Below, piece by piece: positions 1 to 8,428 of a DNA stretch of 64,000 nucleotides (position 1 is its first letter; the number at the start of each line of letters is the position of its first letter). The stretch lies in assembly GCF_001509475.1 (NCBI RefSeq), contig NZ_LLZG01000002.1, positions 85,918 through 149,917 of the forward strand. Reading direction: 5' to 3'. A program made the translations under genes and the position numbers. The DNA is from Streptomyces regalis (GTDB lineage Bacteria > Actinomycetota > Actinomycetes > Streptomycetales > Streptomycetaceae). Under the pieces are notes generated by a model. It did no database searches. It was not told where the DNA came from and worked only from the letters and a program-made list of their open reading frames with translations.

Positions 1-1010
1 GCCCGGACGGCGCCGCCCTGGCCATCGTCACCCGGTCCGGCAGCGGCTACCGCTTCGACCTGCGTTCCACACGCAAGAGCACGGTTCTCGCCCACTCGAC
101 GCTCGGCCCACTGCCGAGCCCGTCCGACGAGAACATCCCCAGGCTGGCCTTCAGCCCAGACGGCCGCGCGCTCGCCGTCGCCGACACCGTGTCCTCTCGC
201 GGCTCCCTGCGGCTGCGCTTCACCGTGTGGGACGTACGGACGCACAAGGTGCGTACGGCCCTCACCACCTCCGGCGCGGCCGACCGGCCGGCAACCGCCC
301 TCGCCCTGGGACCCGGCGGCCGTACGCTCCTGGCCGTCCGCTCCCCCTCCGACGGCGACAGCTCCACGACGGAGATCTGGGACACCGACAACCACCGGCG
401 GTCGCGAACCGTGCGCGGTCTTGCCGGGGAGGTACTCGCCGCGCGCCCGGACGGAGCCCTGCTCGTGAGCTCCGACGATCAGTACGCCGATCCCCGGGCC
501 GGAAAGGTCACGGGGCGCGCGCTCGCCGACGGCCGCGAGGTCACCGCGCTGGCGTTCAGCCCCGACGGCAGCCGGCTCGCCGTCGGCGACTCCACCGGAC
601 ACGTCACCCTCTGGGACGGCGGACTCCGGCACCGTACGGGCGCGCTGACCGGCACCTCCGACACGGTTTCCCGGGGCGAGCCGGAAGCGGTGGGAGCACT
701 CGCCTTCTCCTCCGACGGCGGCACGCTGGCCGTGGGGGGCGCGAACGGAACCCTGCGGCTGTGGGACACCGAGTCGCAGCAGCTCCTCGGGGCGGACCTG
801 CCCACGCCCGGCGACGAGATGCGCTCCCTCGCCTTCGCCGACGGCGGCGGCACGATCTACGCCGCCGGTCCTCACGTACCGCTCCAGCGTGTCCGCGTCG
901 ACCCGGACCAGGCCGTCCGCACCATCTGCAGCCGCACCGGCGGCGGACTGACCGAGGCGCAGTGGCGGACCTATATCCCTGATGCGCCATATCGGGACGT
1001 TTGCACCTGA
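1..1010 (+). CDS. WD40-repeat protein, C-terminal part (5' end outside window)
   Basis: The reading frame is open from the left edge (first full codon at position 3) and ends with TGA at 1008-1010. About 335 residues are visible. They contain repeated WD40 blade signatures of the form LAFSPDGRALAVA followed by a short strand ending in WD, typical of a beta-propeller interaction domain. The last 30 residues (VRTICSRTGGGLTEAQWRTY and beyond) match in pattern the C-terminus of the nSTAND1-WD40 protein that ends at 39613. This is therefore most likely the tail of another large nSTAND-WD40 signalling protein whose NTPase part lies outside the window. In-frame internal GTG codons such as 189 are not the real start, because repeat sequence continues upstream of them. 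Confidence 0.85.
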   Translation, partial: PDGAALAIVTRSGSGYRFDLRSTRKSTVLAHSTLGPLPSPSDENIPRLAFSPDGRALAVADTVSSRGSLRLRFTVWDVRTHKVRTALTTSGAADRPATALALGPGGRTLLAVRSPSDGDSSTTEIWDTDNHRRSRTVRGLAGEVLAARPDGALLVSSDDQYADPRAGKVTGRALADGREVTALAFSPDGSRLAVGDSTGHVTLWDGGLRHRTGALTGTSDTVSRGEPEAVGALAFSSDGGTLAVGGANGTLRLWDTESQQLLGADLPTPGDEMRSLAFADGGGTIYAAGPHVPLQRVRVDPDQAVRTICSRTGGGLTEAQWRTYIPDAPYRDVCT

Positions 1011-1158
1011 AAGAGCAATGAACAGTCGGGGATTGGATTGTTCAGGGCGCCCCGCAGGTCGCTGAAAAACGCCTCCGCCCTGAACGATCAATGACCAGAA
1101 CGACCGCGGCCTCCCGTCGGTGACGTCGCGAAATCCCCTTCACTCAGGTTCTGGTCTC

Positions 1159-2604
1159 ATGCGCACTCACGCCCTCGTCCCCTCGCTCCTGCTGCTCGGC
1201 GCCCTCTCCTTCACAGCCGCCTGCTCGTCCGGATCGGACGGCCCCTCGGGTACGGCATCCCCCGACGGACGCCCCGGCTCCACCTCCACCCCCTCGCCGA
1301 CCCGCAGCGTTGATCCGTCGAAGATCAAGGGTCTGGAGATCGTCAGCGACAGCAGCGAGCACAACTCCTGCCCCTTCGCGACGAGCTACCCGGCCGTGCC
1401 CGGCGCGGAGGCGATGACCGCCGCGATGAAGAAGGACGTCCAACAGAGCCTGACCCGCTTCCGCTCGGCGGTGTGCGAGGGCGGCACGGGCGACGCCGAG
1501 GGTCCTGATCTCAACATCAGCCACCAGTTCCTCGTCGCGTCCGGCGACGTCCTCGGCGTCCGGCTCGCCACACAGGACGGCAGCGTCGCCGGGTCCGGGC
1601 TGTCGAGCAGGACGTACTGGTACGACGGCAAGGCCGGCGCTCACCGCACAGCCCTCGGACTCATCGCCGAGGGCTCACAGGACGCTTTCGTCACCGCGTT
1701 GAAGGATCAGCTCCAGGGGCGCGAAGGCGTGGACGCCGCCGCCCTCGACGGCACGTTCTCCGACCCGGCCTCCCGCTCCGCCGTCCTGGACGACATGGCG
1801 TTCACCGCCGACGGCGGACTGCGAGTGGCCTTCGACCGCGGCGATGTCGGCACTCCGGCCGCCGGGTCCTACGCGGTGGCCTTGCCCAAGGACACGATCA
1901 GCCCCTGGCTGTCCGCGTTCGGAAAGCGTGTCCAGCAGCAGACCGTGACGCCCAGCCGTTCGCTCGACCTGGGCGCGACCCACACCCCCACGCAGGCCGT
2001 GCCCACCCACACCGCCTCCGGCGACGACGACACCGACTGCAAGAAGGTCAAGTGCATCGCCCTGACCCTCGACGACGGACCGGCGGCACCGGAGACCGCG
2101 ACCCTGCTGACCTACCTGGCGCAGTACAAGGCACGCGCCACCTTCTTCACCACCGGCCAGAACGTCGCCGCCCATCCGGACCTGGTCCGCGCCGCCGCCC
2201 GCGCCGGAAACGAGATCGGCAACCACTCCTGGAACCACCCCGACCTCACCAAGCTCACACCCGAGCAGATCGCCTCCCAGCTCAACCGGACCAACACCGC
2301 CATCAAAGCCGCCACCGGCAAGGAGCCCACCCTCTTCCGCCCTCCCTACGGCGCCATCAACACCCAGGTCCGGGCCGCCACCCGCCTCTCACCCGTGCTG
2401 TGGGACGTGGACACCGAGGACTGGAAGTACCGCGACGCCGCCAAGGTCGCCCAGACCGTCATCAGCAAGGCGGAGCCCAACGACGTCGTCCTGATGCACG
2501 ACATCCACCCCACCTCGGTGGCCGCCGTCCCGCAGATCCTGCGCACGCTGACGGCCCGCGGCTACCACTTCGTCACGGTCAGCCACCTGCGCGCGACCCT
2601 CTGA
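1159..2604 (+). CDS. Polysaccharide deacetylase (NodB domain) lipoprotein with RsiV-like domain
   Basis: A 481-residue protein starting at ATG 1159. An in-frame GTG at 1120 would add 13 residues ahead of the signal peptide and is less likely. The N-terminus is a lipoprotein signal (MRTHALVPSLLLLGALSFTA then a lipobox TAAC). Residues about 30-65 are a Ser/Thr/Pro-rich linker. The middle resembles the DUF3298/RsiV extracellular domain. The C-terminal 200 residues carry all NodB motifs: TLDDGP near residue 304 (metal-binding Asp pair), HSWNHP (two His metal ligands), RPPYG, DVDTEDW and the final MHDIHP. Family knowledge: such enzymes remove acetyl or other acyl groups from cell-wall polysaccharides or peptidoglycan outside the membrane. 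The gene stands alone and converges on the HxlR gene. Confidence 0.9.
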   Translation: MRTHALVPSLLLLGALSFTAACSSGSDGPSGTASPDGRPGSTSTPSPTRSVDPSKIKGLEIVSDSSEHNSCPFATSYPAVPGAEAMTAAMKKDVQQSLTRFRSAVCEGGTGDAEGPDLNISHQFLVASGDVLGVRLATQDGSVAGSGLSSRTYWYDGKAGAHRTALGLIAEGSQDAFVTALKDQLQGREGVDAAALDGTFSDPASRSAVLDDMAFTADGGLRVAFDRGDVGTPAAGSYAVALPKDTISPWLSAFGKRVQQQTVTPSRSLDLGATHTPTQAVPTHTASGDDDTDCKKVKCIALTLDDGPAAPETATLLTYLAQYKARATFFTTGQNVAAHPDLVRAAARAGNEIGNHSWNHPDLTKLTPEQIASQLNRTNTAIKAATGKEPTLFRPPYGAINTQVRAATRLSPVLWDVDTEDWKYRDAAKVAQTVISKAEPNDVVLMHDIHPTSVAAVPQILRTLTARGYHFVTVSHLRATL

Positions 2605-2645
2605 TCGGCGCTTACCGTTGCTCACCTGTCCCCTCGGCCGGGGAC

Positions 2646-2993
2646 CTAGGGGACGGTCTCCGGGGCAGGGACCGACTCGGCCCAGGTCGCCATGGCGTCG
2701 AGAACGTCGCGCAGGCCCTCGCCGAGGGGAGTGAGGCGGTACTCGACGCGCGGGGGGATCTCCGCGTACGTGGTGCGGATGACGATGCCGTGGGTCTCGA
2801 ACTGGCGCAGCCGACTGGTCAGAGTGTGGGGGCTGATGCCGGGCAGGGCCTGGCGCAGTTCGGTGAAGCGGTGAGGGCCCTTGAGGAGTTCGCGCACGAT
2901 GAGGGTGGCCCAGGGGCCGTTGAGAAGGGTGAGGAACCGGGCCACACCGCACTCGGGAAGACAGGGATCGGTCACTTTTTGAGAATAACCCAT
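2646..2993 (-). CDS. HxlR-family winged-helix transcriptional regulator
   Basis: A 115-residue protein from ATG at 2993. Extending upstream to a start at 3041 would overlap the divergent gene and is unlikely. The fold is the HxlR/DUF24 winged helix: the stretch GPWATLIVRELLKGPHRFTE is the conserved core, followed by recognition-helix residues ISPHTLTSRLRQFE. The N-terminus has Cys11 and Cys15 (DPCLPEC). In redox-sensing members such as YodB and HypR a Cys at this position senses quinones or disulfide stress, so thiol sensing is possible here by inference. It is divergent from the NAD(P)-binding protein at 3040, the classic arrangement for an HxlR repressor and its oxidoreductase target. The start codon lies inside the left arm of the inverted repeat at 2992-3032, which suggests autoregulation. 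Confidence 0.9.
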   Translation of the reverse strand: MGYSQKVTDPCLPECGVARFLTLLNGPWATLIVRELLKGPHRFTELRQALPGISPHTLTSRLRQFETHGIVIRTTYAEIPPRVEYRLTPLGEGLRDVLDAMATWAESVPAPETVP

Positions 2994-3032
2994 TAGTGCA
3001 GTTGATGTAACCGATGCATCGTGTGCACTAAT
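2992..3032. promoter_or_regulatory. Probable HxlR operator: 9-bp inverted repeat
   Basis: ATTAGTGCA at 2992-3000 is matched perfectly by TGCACTAAT at 3024-3032. The two arms start 32 bp apart, about three helical turns, and lie in the short divergent region. The left arm overlaps the HxlR start codon and the right arm ends 7 bp before the ATG at 3040. A separate 10-bp palindrome CGATGCATCG sits at 3012-3021. The position fits an operator that controls both genes; binding has not been shown. Confidence 0.6.
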
Positions 3033-3039
3033 AGCCGGC

Positions 3040-3882
3040 ATGACCTACGTGATCCATGGCGCCACCGGCGCCCAAGGTGCCCCTGTCGTTTCCGCACTCA
3101 CCGCCGCGGGCAGGTCCGTGACCGCGCTGACCCGCAACCCGGACGCTGTCGTGGACGGCGTGCGCGTCGTGGCCGCGAGCTACTCCTCCGTCACCGACCT
3201 GACCGCCGCCTACCGCGGCGCCGACGGAGTGTTCGTCCACCTGCCGGTGGGCACGGAGGAGGACCGCCTGGCCTTCGCGAACAACATCCTCGCCGCCGTC
3301 CGTTCGGCCCGGCCGGGCCGCGTGGTGTTCTCCACCAGCGGTTTCCAGATCGACCCCGCAACCGGCGGCGCCGCCGCGACGCTGGCCGCCGGCCTGGCGG
3401 ACAGCGGGGTGTCCCATGCGGTGATCGCCCCCGAGCTGTACCTGGAGAACCTGCTCATGCCGTACGTCGTCGACTCCGTCCGGGAGCGAGGCGTACTGCC
3501 CTACCCGATCCGCGCCGACTTCCCCGTCTCCTGGGCGTCGCACCTGGACATCGCCGACGTCGCGGTCGCCTTGCTCGATCGGCCCGACGTCACCGGGGTG
3601 GTCGGGGTCGGGCAGTACCCGGCGATCACCGGTCCGGACCTGGCCGAGGCGTTCGCCGCCCGGTTCGGGCGGGACGTGGTCTTCGGGCCGATCAGCCCTG
3701 ATGAGTTCCGTACCTCGGTGGCACCCCTGATCGGTGAAGGTCCCGCAGTCGGCATCGCGGAGGCGTACCGGGCCATGAGCGCGATGCCGGGCCGCTCGAT
3801 CGCGCCGGAGAACTCCGCGCAGAAGCTGCTGGGCATCACGCCCCGGACCACGACGGAGTGGCTGGCGGACATGGGTCTGTGA
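3040..3882 (+). CDS. NAD(P)-binding NmrA/atypical SDR-family protein
   Basis: A 280-residue Rossmann-fold protein. It begins MTYVIHGATGAQGAPVVSAL, in which GATGAQG (residues 8-14) is the atypical-SDR nucleotide-binding glycine motif. The rest has the layout of NmrA/QorB-type NADPH-binding proteins: acidic residue after beta-2 replaced by Arg-Asn-Pro (TRNPDAV), then the VHLPVG strand and the FSTSGFQ strand where the active-site Tyr of classical SDRs is absent. Family members are quinone reductases or redox-sensing NADPH binders. Divergent transcription from an HxlR gene with a shared inverted repeat supports a role in quinone or electrophile stress (inference). The gene ends just before the hairpin at 3940-3972. 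Confidence 0.85.
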   Translation: MTYVIHGATGAQGAPVVSALTAAGRSVTALTRNPDAVVDGVRVVAASYSSVTDLTAAYRGADGVFVHLPVGTEEDRLAFANNILAAVRSARPGRVVFSTSGFQIDPATGGAAATLAAGLADSGVSHAVIAPELYLENLLMPYVVDSVRERGVLPYPIRADFPVSWASHLDIADVAVALLDRPDVTGVVGVGQYPAITGPDLAEAFAARFGRDVVFGPISPDEFRTSVAPLIGEGPAVGIAEAYRAMSAMPGRSIAPENSAQKLLGITPRTTTEWLADMGL

Positions 3883-3939
3883 CGGGCCGGGAGGCGCCCC
3901 GCACCGCACGAGCACCGATCTGACATCAGCCGTTCTTCC

Positions 3940-3972
3940 ACAGTGCTTGGAGGACTTGCCTCCAAGCACTGT
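3940..3972 (+). terminator. Hairpin terminator after the NAD(P)-binding gene
   Basis: A 14-bp perfect stem, ACAGTGCTTGGAGG pairing with CCTCCAAGCACTGT, has a 5-nt loop (acttg). It lies 57 bp after the stop at 3882. Only a weak T-run follows, as is usual in high-GC actinomycetes. Confidence 0.7.
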
Positions 3973-4285
3973 CGGCGTTTCCGCAGACAGCCGCCACCGC
4001 GTGCGGGTTCACACCGGCGGGGGCGCCGGACCGCCACCCCAGGGGCCGCCCGATGGTTCCGTAATGGTTGAAATGCCTAACGACGTTACATCAGTCTGTC
4101 GGGCATGAACGGCATGAACGGCATGAACGGTACGACGCTCAGCCCGCAGACCACTGATCCATCCCGCCCGACCAGCGAAGAAGCAGGAGACGCGCGGTCG
4201 GCCGAGCCCGAGCTGTCGCCGGCCCGAGCGAGTACACGCCGCTCGCCGTGGGCTGTCGGCCGGTCGATGGTGAGGGTGGTGACCG
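3973..4285. other. Intergenic leader of the aminotransferase gene with a tandem ATGAACGGC repeat
   Basis: No established gene is seen. A 9-bp unit ATGAACGGC occurs three times in tandem from 4105 (third copy changed at its last base). It opens a 62-codon frame beginning MNGMNGMNGTTLSPQ that stops at 4293, overlapping the TTG start at 4286. There is no good ribosome-binding site before 4105. This could be a translated leader coupled to the aminotransferase, or chance. The short AT-rich stretch around 4065-4095 is a possible promoter area. Confidence 0.35.
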
Positions 4286-5440
4286 TTGTCTAGTCCCCCC
4301 ACGGCGCCTGCCGGTTCGCCGATCCTGGAGATGGCTCGCCGGGCGGCCGAGTACCGTGCGGCCGGCCGTCGCATCATCGACCTCACGCTCGGTGAGCCGG
4401 ACTTCGCCCCACCCGTTCACGCCGTTGCCGCCGCCCAGCGAGCCGCCGCCCGCCCCATGGGCTACACGCCGGCCAACGGGATACCCGAACTGCGCCGTGC
4501 TGCACGGCATGCGCTGGAACGAGACCGTGCTCTGAGCTATTCGGATGCCGAGGTGGCCGTGGGGTGCGGTGCCAAGCAGGTGATCTTCAACGCGTTCTTC
4601 GCCACCCTGCGCCCGGGCGACGAGGTGATCATCCCAGCGCCTTACCGGGCCGGCTATCCGGACATGGTCCGCCTTTGCGGTGCAGTGCCCGTGATCGTCC
4701 CTTGCTCGACCGAGTCGGGGTTCAGGCTCTCCCCTGACGCGCTGGCAGCGGCCGTGACCGATCGCACCCGCTGGGTCGTGCTCAACGCTCCCGGCAATCC
4801 GTCGGGCGCCACCTGCAACCATGACCTCCTGGTCGCTCTCGCCGAGGTACTGCGGCGCCACCCCTCGACGCTGATCCTGTCGGACGAGATCTACGCACAC
4901 ATCCGCTATCGCGCCGGGGAGTACGTCAGCATCGCCCATGCCGCGCCCGACCTGCGCGAGCGGATCCTGCTGGTCGACGGCGTCTCCAAGGCTTACGCGA
5001 TGACCGGCTGGCGTGTCGGCTGGGGATTCGGCCCGCCCGATCTGATCCACCGCATCACCGCCGTGCAGACGCACAACTGCACGCAGACCTCCACCGTGAG
5101 CCAGATCGCCGCGGTCGCCGCCCTGCGGGGGCCGCAGGATCTTCTGGCGGAACGGCGTGAGACATACCGTCGACGCCGCGATGCGGGCCTGGCGATCCTC
5201 AAGCGGAGCCGGCACCTGGACACGGTGGAACCCGACGGCGCCTTCTACCTCTTCCCGCGCCTCGCGGCCGGCGACGACCTCGCAGCAGCGGACGCCCTCC
5301 TCGAAGCGGGATGTGCGACTGTCCCGGGCAGCGCCTTCGGAGCGCCGGGTCACCTGCGACTCTCCTTCGCCACCGATCTCTCCACCGTGGAGGAGGGCTG
5401 CCGCATCATCGTCGCCACGCTGGAGGGGGTCTCCGCGTGA
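4286..5440 (+). CDS. PLP-dependent class I/II aminotransferase (aspartate-aminotransferase fold)
   Basis: A 384-residue protein from a TTG start at 4286 with an upstream GAGGGTGG ribosome-binding site; a TGA just upstream excludes longer forms. ATG 4331 (residue 16) is an alternative. Fold type I motifs are present in order: LTLGEPDF near residue 33, NAPGNPSGA around 171, SDEIYAH around 202 (Asp and Tyr contacting PLP) and DGVSKAYAMTGWRVGW with the Schiff-base Lys at residue 235. The substrate cannot be read from sequence; aspartate- or aromatic-type amino acids are typical of the group. It overlaps the AEC exporter by 4 nt (GTGA), so the two are translationally coupled and an amino acid or its keto acid may be what is transported (inference). 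Confidence 0.9.
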   Translation: MSSPPTAPAGSPILEMARRAAEYRAAGRRIIDLTLGEPDFAPPVHAVAAAQRAAARPMGYTPANGIPELRRAARHALERDRALSYSDAEVAVGCGAKQVIFNAFFATLRPGDEVIIPAPYRAGYPDMVRLCGAVPVIVPCSTESGFRLSPDALAAAVTDRTRWVVLNAPGNPSGATCNHDLLVALAEVLRRHPSTLILSDEIYAHIRYRAGEYVSIAHAAPDLRERILLVDGVSKAYAMTGWRVGWGFGPPDLIHRITAVQTHNCTQTSTVSQIAAVAALRGPQDLLAERRETYRRRRDAGLAILKRSRHLDTVEPDGAFYLFPRLAAGDDLAAADALLEAGCATVPGSAFGAPGHLRLSFATDLSTVEEGCRIIVATLEGVSA

Positions 5441-6354
5441 TCGCACTGACCGTAAGGGCGCTCGTGCCGATCGTCCTGCTGATCGCGCTGGGCTACGCGC
5501 TCAAGCGTTCGGTGATCACGGACGAAGGTTTCTGGTCCGAAGCCGAGCGTCTCAGCTACCGCGTCCTGCTGCCGGCCCTCTTTCTGCACAGCCTCGCGAC
5601 CGCCGACACTGACGATCTCCCGGCCGGGGCCCTGGCAGGCGTCCTGATCACCGCCACAGTGGCGGTGGCCGCGCTGGTCATCGCCTGCAAGCCACTGATG
5701 CGGCTGGACGGAGACGCCTTCACCTCGGTCTTTCAAGGCAGCATCCGATTCAACAACTACATCGGCGTGACGATCGCTGCCGGCCTGTTCGGCACCAAGG
5801 GCGTCGCCTTTGCCGCGGTCTGCAACGCCGCGATCGTGCCCACCGTCAATGTGCTGTGCGTGCTGGTCTTCGCCCGGTTCGGGACCGCACGGCTGCACTT
5901 CGCGGGCATCGTCAAGCAGCTCGTGACCAACCCGCTCATCCTCGCCTGTATAGGGGGCATCCTCCTGCAGACGCTCGATCTGAGCGTGCCGCCGGGCATC
6001 GAACCAGCACTCCAGGCGTTGGGAGCCGCCTCGATGCCCCTGGGGCTCCTCTGCATCGGTGCTGCTCTGCGCTTCGGTGCGGCACGATCGTGGGTGGCAC
6101 CGATCCTCACCTCCTCGTCCGTCAAGTTCGCGCTCATGCCGGCCGCGACGTTCCTGGCGGCCCAGCTCTTCGGCTTGGGCTCTCACGCGCTGATCATCGC
6201 CGTGCTCTTCCAGGCCCTGCCCACGGCATCGTCGTCGTACATCATGGCCAGGCAACTCGGTGGCGACGCACCACTGATGGCCGGGATCACCGCGACACAA
6301 ACGGTCCTGGGTATAGCCGCTGTCCCCCTCGTCGTGGCACTGGTCCCGGCATAG
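5437..6354 (+). CDS. AEC-family (auxin efflux carrier type) transporter
   Basis: A 305-residue integral membrane protein starting at GTG 5437, inside the stop of the aminotransferase gene. It shows about ten hydrophobic segments in the 5+5 pattern of AEC carriers: the N-terminal ALTVRALVPIVLLIALGYAL, the GSIRFNNYIGVTIA region with conserved RFNNY, and the C-terminal LFQALPTASSSYIMARQLGG, which is a strong family signature. Known members export auxin-like or dicarboxylic/amino acids. Coupling to an aminotransferase suggests the cargo is an amino-acid-derived acid (inference). It is convergent with the CGNR gene, with 13 bp between. Confidence 0.9.
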   Translation: MIALTVRALVPIVLLIALGYALKRSVITDEGFWSEAERLSYRVLLPALFLHSLATADTDDLPAGALAGVLITATVAVAALVIACKPLMRLDGDAFTSVFQGSIRFNNYIGVTIAAGLFGTKGVAFAAVCNAAIVPTVNVLCVLVFARFGTARLHFAGIVKQLVTNPLILACIGGILLQTLDLSVPPGIEPALQALGAASMPLGLLCIGAALRFGAARSWVAPILTSSSVKFALMPAATFLAAQLFGLGSHALIIAVLFQALPTASSSYIMARQLGGDAPLMAGITATQTVLGIAAVPLVVALVPA

Positions 6355-6367
6355 CTCCAACCCGACG

Positions 6368-6943
6368 CTAGCGTCGCTTGTCGCGGTGGCGGCGGACCGC
6401 ATCGGTGTTGGCGCAGCGGGGGGAACAGTAGGCACGGCGGCCGTTGCGGCTGGTGTCGACGAAAGCGGTCCGGCAAGAGCCCAGCGCGCAGACGCCCAGT
6501 CGTTCCCCTTCGGCTTGCAGGGCGAAAATGGCCAGACCTCCGGCGGTCACGGCTTTCACGCGGCTTTGGAGGTCCTGGGCATCTGGAGCGAAGTGCAAAT
6601 GTGGCCGCAGGTTGTCGTGCGTGGTCAGATACACGCTTGCGGCGCCGTCCGCGAGCAGAGCGTTGATGTTCTGGCAGCGTTCGGCCTGTGAGGATGCCTC
6701 GAAGACCGGCCTCATCAGCCGCGACCACGCTCTGATGTCCTCGGATGTGGAGCCAGTGACATGCGGACGACGAATCTGATGCGCCCGCAGCGTCTGTTCG
6801 AGCGTCTCAGGCATCCATGAACCACTCGAATCGAGATTCACCAGCGCCACGGCCAAATGAACCCCGACCATGTTGTCATGCTCAAACTGCACTTGGCCAT
6901 TGCAGCACAGAGCCTCTGGCAGAGCTAGTGCTGTGACCGGCAT
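6368..6943 (-). CDS. CGNR zinc-finger (ABATE-type) regulator
   Basis: A 191-residue protein from ATG at 6943. Upstream in-frame extension would run antisense through the hydrolase gene and has no codon logic. The C-terminus holds the zinc-finger CALGSCRTAFVDTSRNGRRA then YCSPRCANTDAVRRHR, in which four Cys and the basic tail are the CGNR signature. The N-terminal 130 residues correspond to the ABATE/stress-response domain (ALVNLDSSG, then RAWSRLMRPVFEAS). Family members are presumed one-component regulators; ligands are unknown. It is divergent from the alpha/beta hydrolase at 7024 with about 80 bp between, so it may regulate it (inference). Confidence 0.85.
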   Translation of the reverse strand: MPVTALALPEALCCNGQVQFEHDNMVGVHLAVALVNLDSSGSWMPETLEQTLRAHQIRRPHVTGSTSEDIRAWSRLMRPVFEASSQAERCQNINALLADGAASVYLTTHDNLRPHLHFAPDAQDLQSRVKAVTAGGLAIFALQAEGERLGVCALGSCRTAFVDTSRNGRRAYCSPRCANTDAVRRHRDKRR

Positions 6944-7023
6944 GGTTCGCCGGGCTGATGGGCGGGGAAGTGGCGGTGCTAATCGGGAGGTGTTTCGAGC
7001 AGCCGCTGCGTAGGGTCTGCCGG

Positions 7024-7788
7024 ATGACGCTCTCTCATGATGTGGCCGGAGACGGTCCGGTGCTGGTGCTGTTGCATTCCGGGGTGTGTGACCGGCGGAT
7101 GTGGGATGCCCAGTGGCCGGCCTTGATCGACGCCGGTTACCGGCTGGTGCGCTGTGATCTTCGGGGCTTCGGTGAGACTCCGGCGCCGGACCGGCCTCAC
7201 AGCGACGCCGAGGATGTGCTGGCCCTCCTGGACAGTCTGGGCATCGCGCAGGCGGCACTGGTGGGATCCTCGTACGGCGGGCAGGTCGCCTTGGAGATCG
7301 CCGCGCGCTGGCCGGATCGGGTGAGCGCCATTGGGTTGATCTGTTCCGCCCTGCCCGGTCATGAACCTTCTGCCGAACTGAGAGCGCTCGGGGAGCGCGA
7401 GGAAGCGCTGATCGAGGCGGGGGACATCGTCGGCGCGACGGAACTGATGGTCGAAACCTGGCTCGGCCCGGACGCCGACGAGACCGCCCGCGAGGCGGTA
7501 CGCCAGATGCAGCGGCACGCCTTCGAGCTGCAGCTGGCCGCCGCTGAGGAGTTCGAGCCAGTCGAGGCCGTGGTTGATCTGGCGGCAATTCAAGCGCCCT
7601 GCCTTGTCCTGTCGGGCGCGCATGATCTGGCGGACTTCCGACAGATCGCTGCCCGACTGCCGCATCTGCTCGCGAACGCCGACCACGTCGAACTGCCATG
7701 GGCAGGTCACCTTCCCAGCCTGGAGCGGCCATCGGCCGTTACCGATCTGCTGATCGGCTTTCTCAAGGAGAGAGTCCCTGTCGGTTGA
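7024..7788 (+). CDS. Alpha/beta-fold hydrolase
   Basis: A 254-residue protein from ATG 7024. An earlier in-frame ATG at 6958 would add 22 basic residues without family character. The catalytic elements are clear: oxyanion-hole segment LLHSG near residue 17, nucleophile elbow GSSYGG with Ser83, acid Asp201 in SGAHDLADF, and His229 in AGHLPS. Length and layout match the hydrolase/haloperoxidase-like group acting on small esters or lactones; the substrate is not predictable. The gene is monocistronic and divergent from the CGNR gene. Confidence 0.9.
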   Translation: MTLSHDVAGDGPVLVLLHSGVCDRRMWDAQWPALIDAGYRLVRCDLRGFGETPAPDRPHSDAEDVLALLDSLGIAQAALVGSSYGGQVALEIAARWPDRVSAIGLICSALPGHEPSAELRALGEREEALIEAGDIVGATELMVETWLGPDADETAREAVRQMQRHAFELQLAAAEEFEPVEAVVDLAAIQAPCLVLSGAHDLADFRQIAARLPHLLANADHVELPWAGHLPSLERPSAVTDLLIGFLKERVPVG

Positions 7789-8020
7789 GCCTGCTCGCGG
7801 CCCGTCCTGTCATGCGGTGTTGAGGAGGGGGCGTCCGCCCCAGCGGATGCCTTTCACCGAGGTTCTCGGGGACGCCGGTACAGGGTTCGATTGGACGTAC
7901 GGGCCGTCGTGGTGCCGCTCCTCTTTCTGGTCTTTGTGGGCGGTCGCGATAACCGTCCTCGTGGTGTCGTTCTCACGCGTGTCTCCTCCCCGGCAGCGCC
8001 TCTCCTGGCGCCGATGCGGA

Positions 8021-8428
8021 TCAGAGGGCCAACAGGGCGACGATCGCCGCAACTTCGGTACGCCACACGCGGACCTGGTCCTCCGTCGGACCGATCTCGT
8101 ACTGGTGGTAGTGGCATCCCAGGCAGAGCTGGCTCCACACGGCCTTCGCGCGGCGGGCTGTTCCTGCTTCGGCGCAACCGCGGAGCCAGAGGAACGCGGC
8201 CCGCTGGGTGCCCTCCCGGATCGCGCGCGGCGCCCGGTGGGCGGTGAGGCGGTCAGCGACCGCGCTCTCCAGCGCGACACGGAGGGCGAAGGCGGCACCT
8301 CGGCACCGGCTCGCCGTGGCGGCAGCGGACGCGGCGGGTACGGTCGTGGCGGCGGGCGTGGCGGGCTCGCCGGTGTCCGTGAGGAGCAGGTCGGCGGTGT
8401 CGAGCAGCTGGCGAATCGTCTGGTTCAC
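8021..8428 (-). CDS. Small conserved partner of the Rad50-like ATPase (possible HEPN-like helical protein)
   Basis: A 135-residue protein from GTG 8428. Its start overlaps the stop of the ATPase gene (GTGA), so translation is coupled. It is mostly helical, with an Ala/Thr-rich linker at residues about 20-40. The C-terminal half has a striking patch, WSQLCLGCHYHQYEIGPTED followed by QVRVW, that I recall as the conserved core of small actinobacterial proteins paired with AAA ATPases. The His-x-His and polar-helix arrangement is compatible with a HEPN-like fold, but no catalytic R-x4-6-H is certain. Its strict coupling suggests it is the effector or partner of the ATPase (inference). Confidence 0.65.
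   Translation of the reverse strand: MNQTIRQLLDTADLLLTDTGEPATPAATTVPAASAAATASRCRGAAFALRVALESAVADRLTAHRAPRAIREGTQRAAFLWLRGCAEAGTARRAKAVWSQLCLGCHYHQYEIGPTEDQVRVWRTEVAAIVALLAL

Noticed and set aside
7860..7930. tRNA-like T-arm (GGTTCGATT) near 7883
   Set aside because: No matching acceptor stem, D-arm or anticodon arm could be drawn around it. No other tRNA signature was found in the window.
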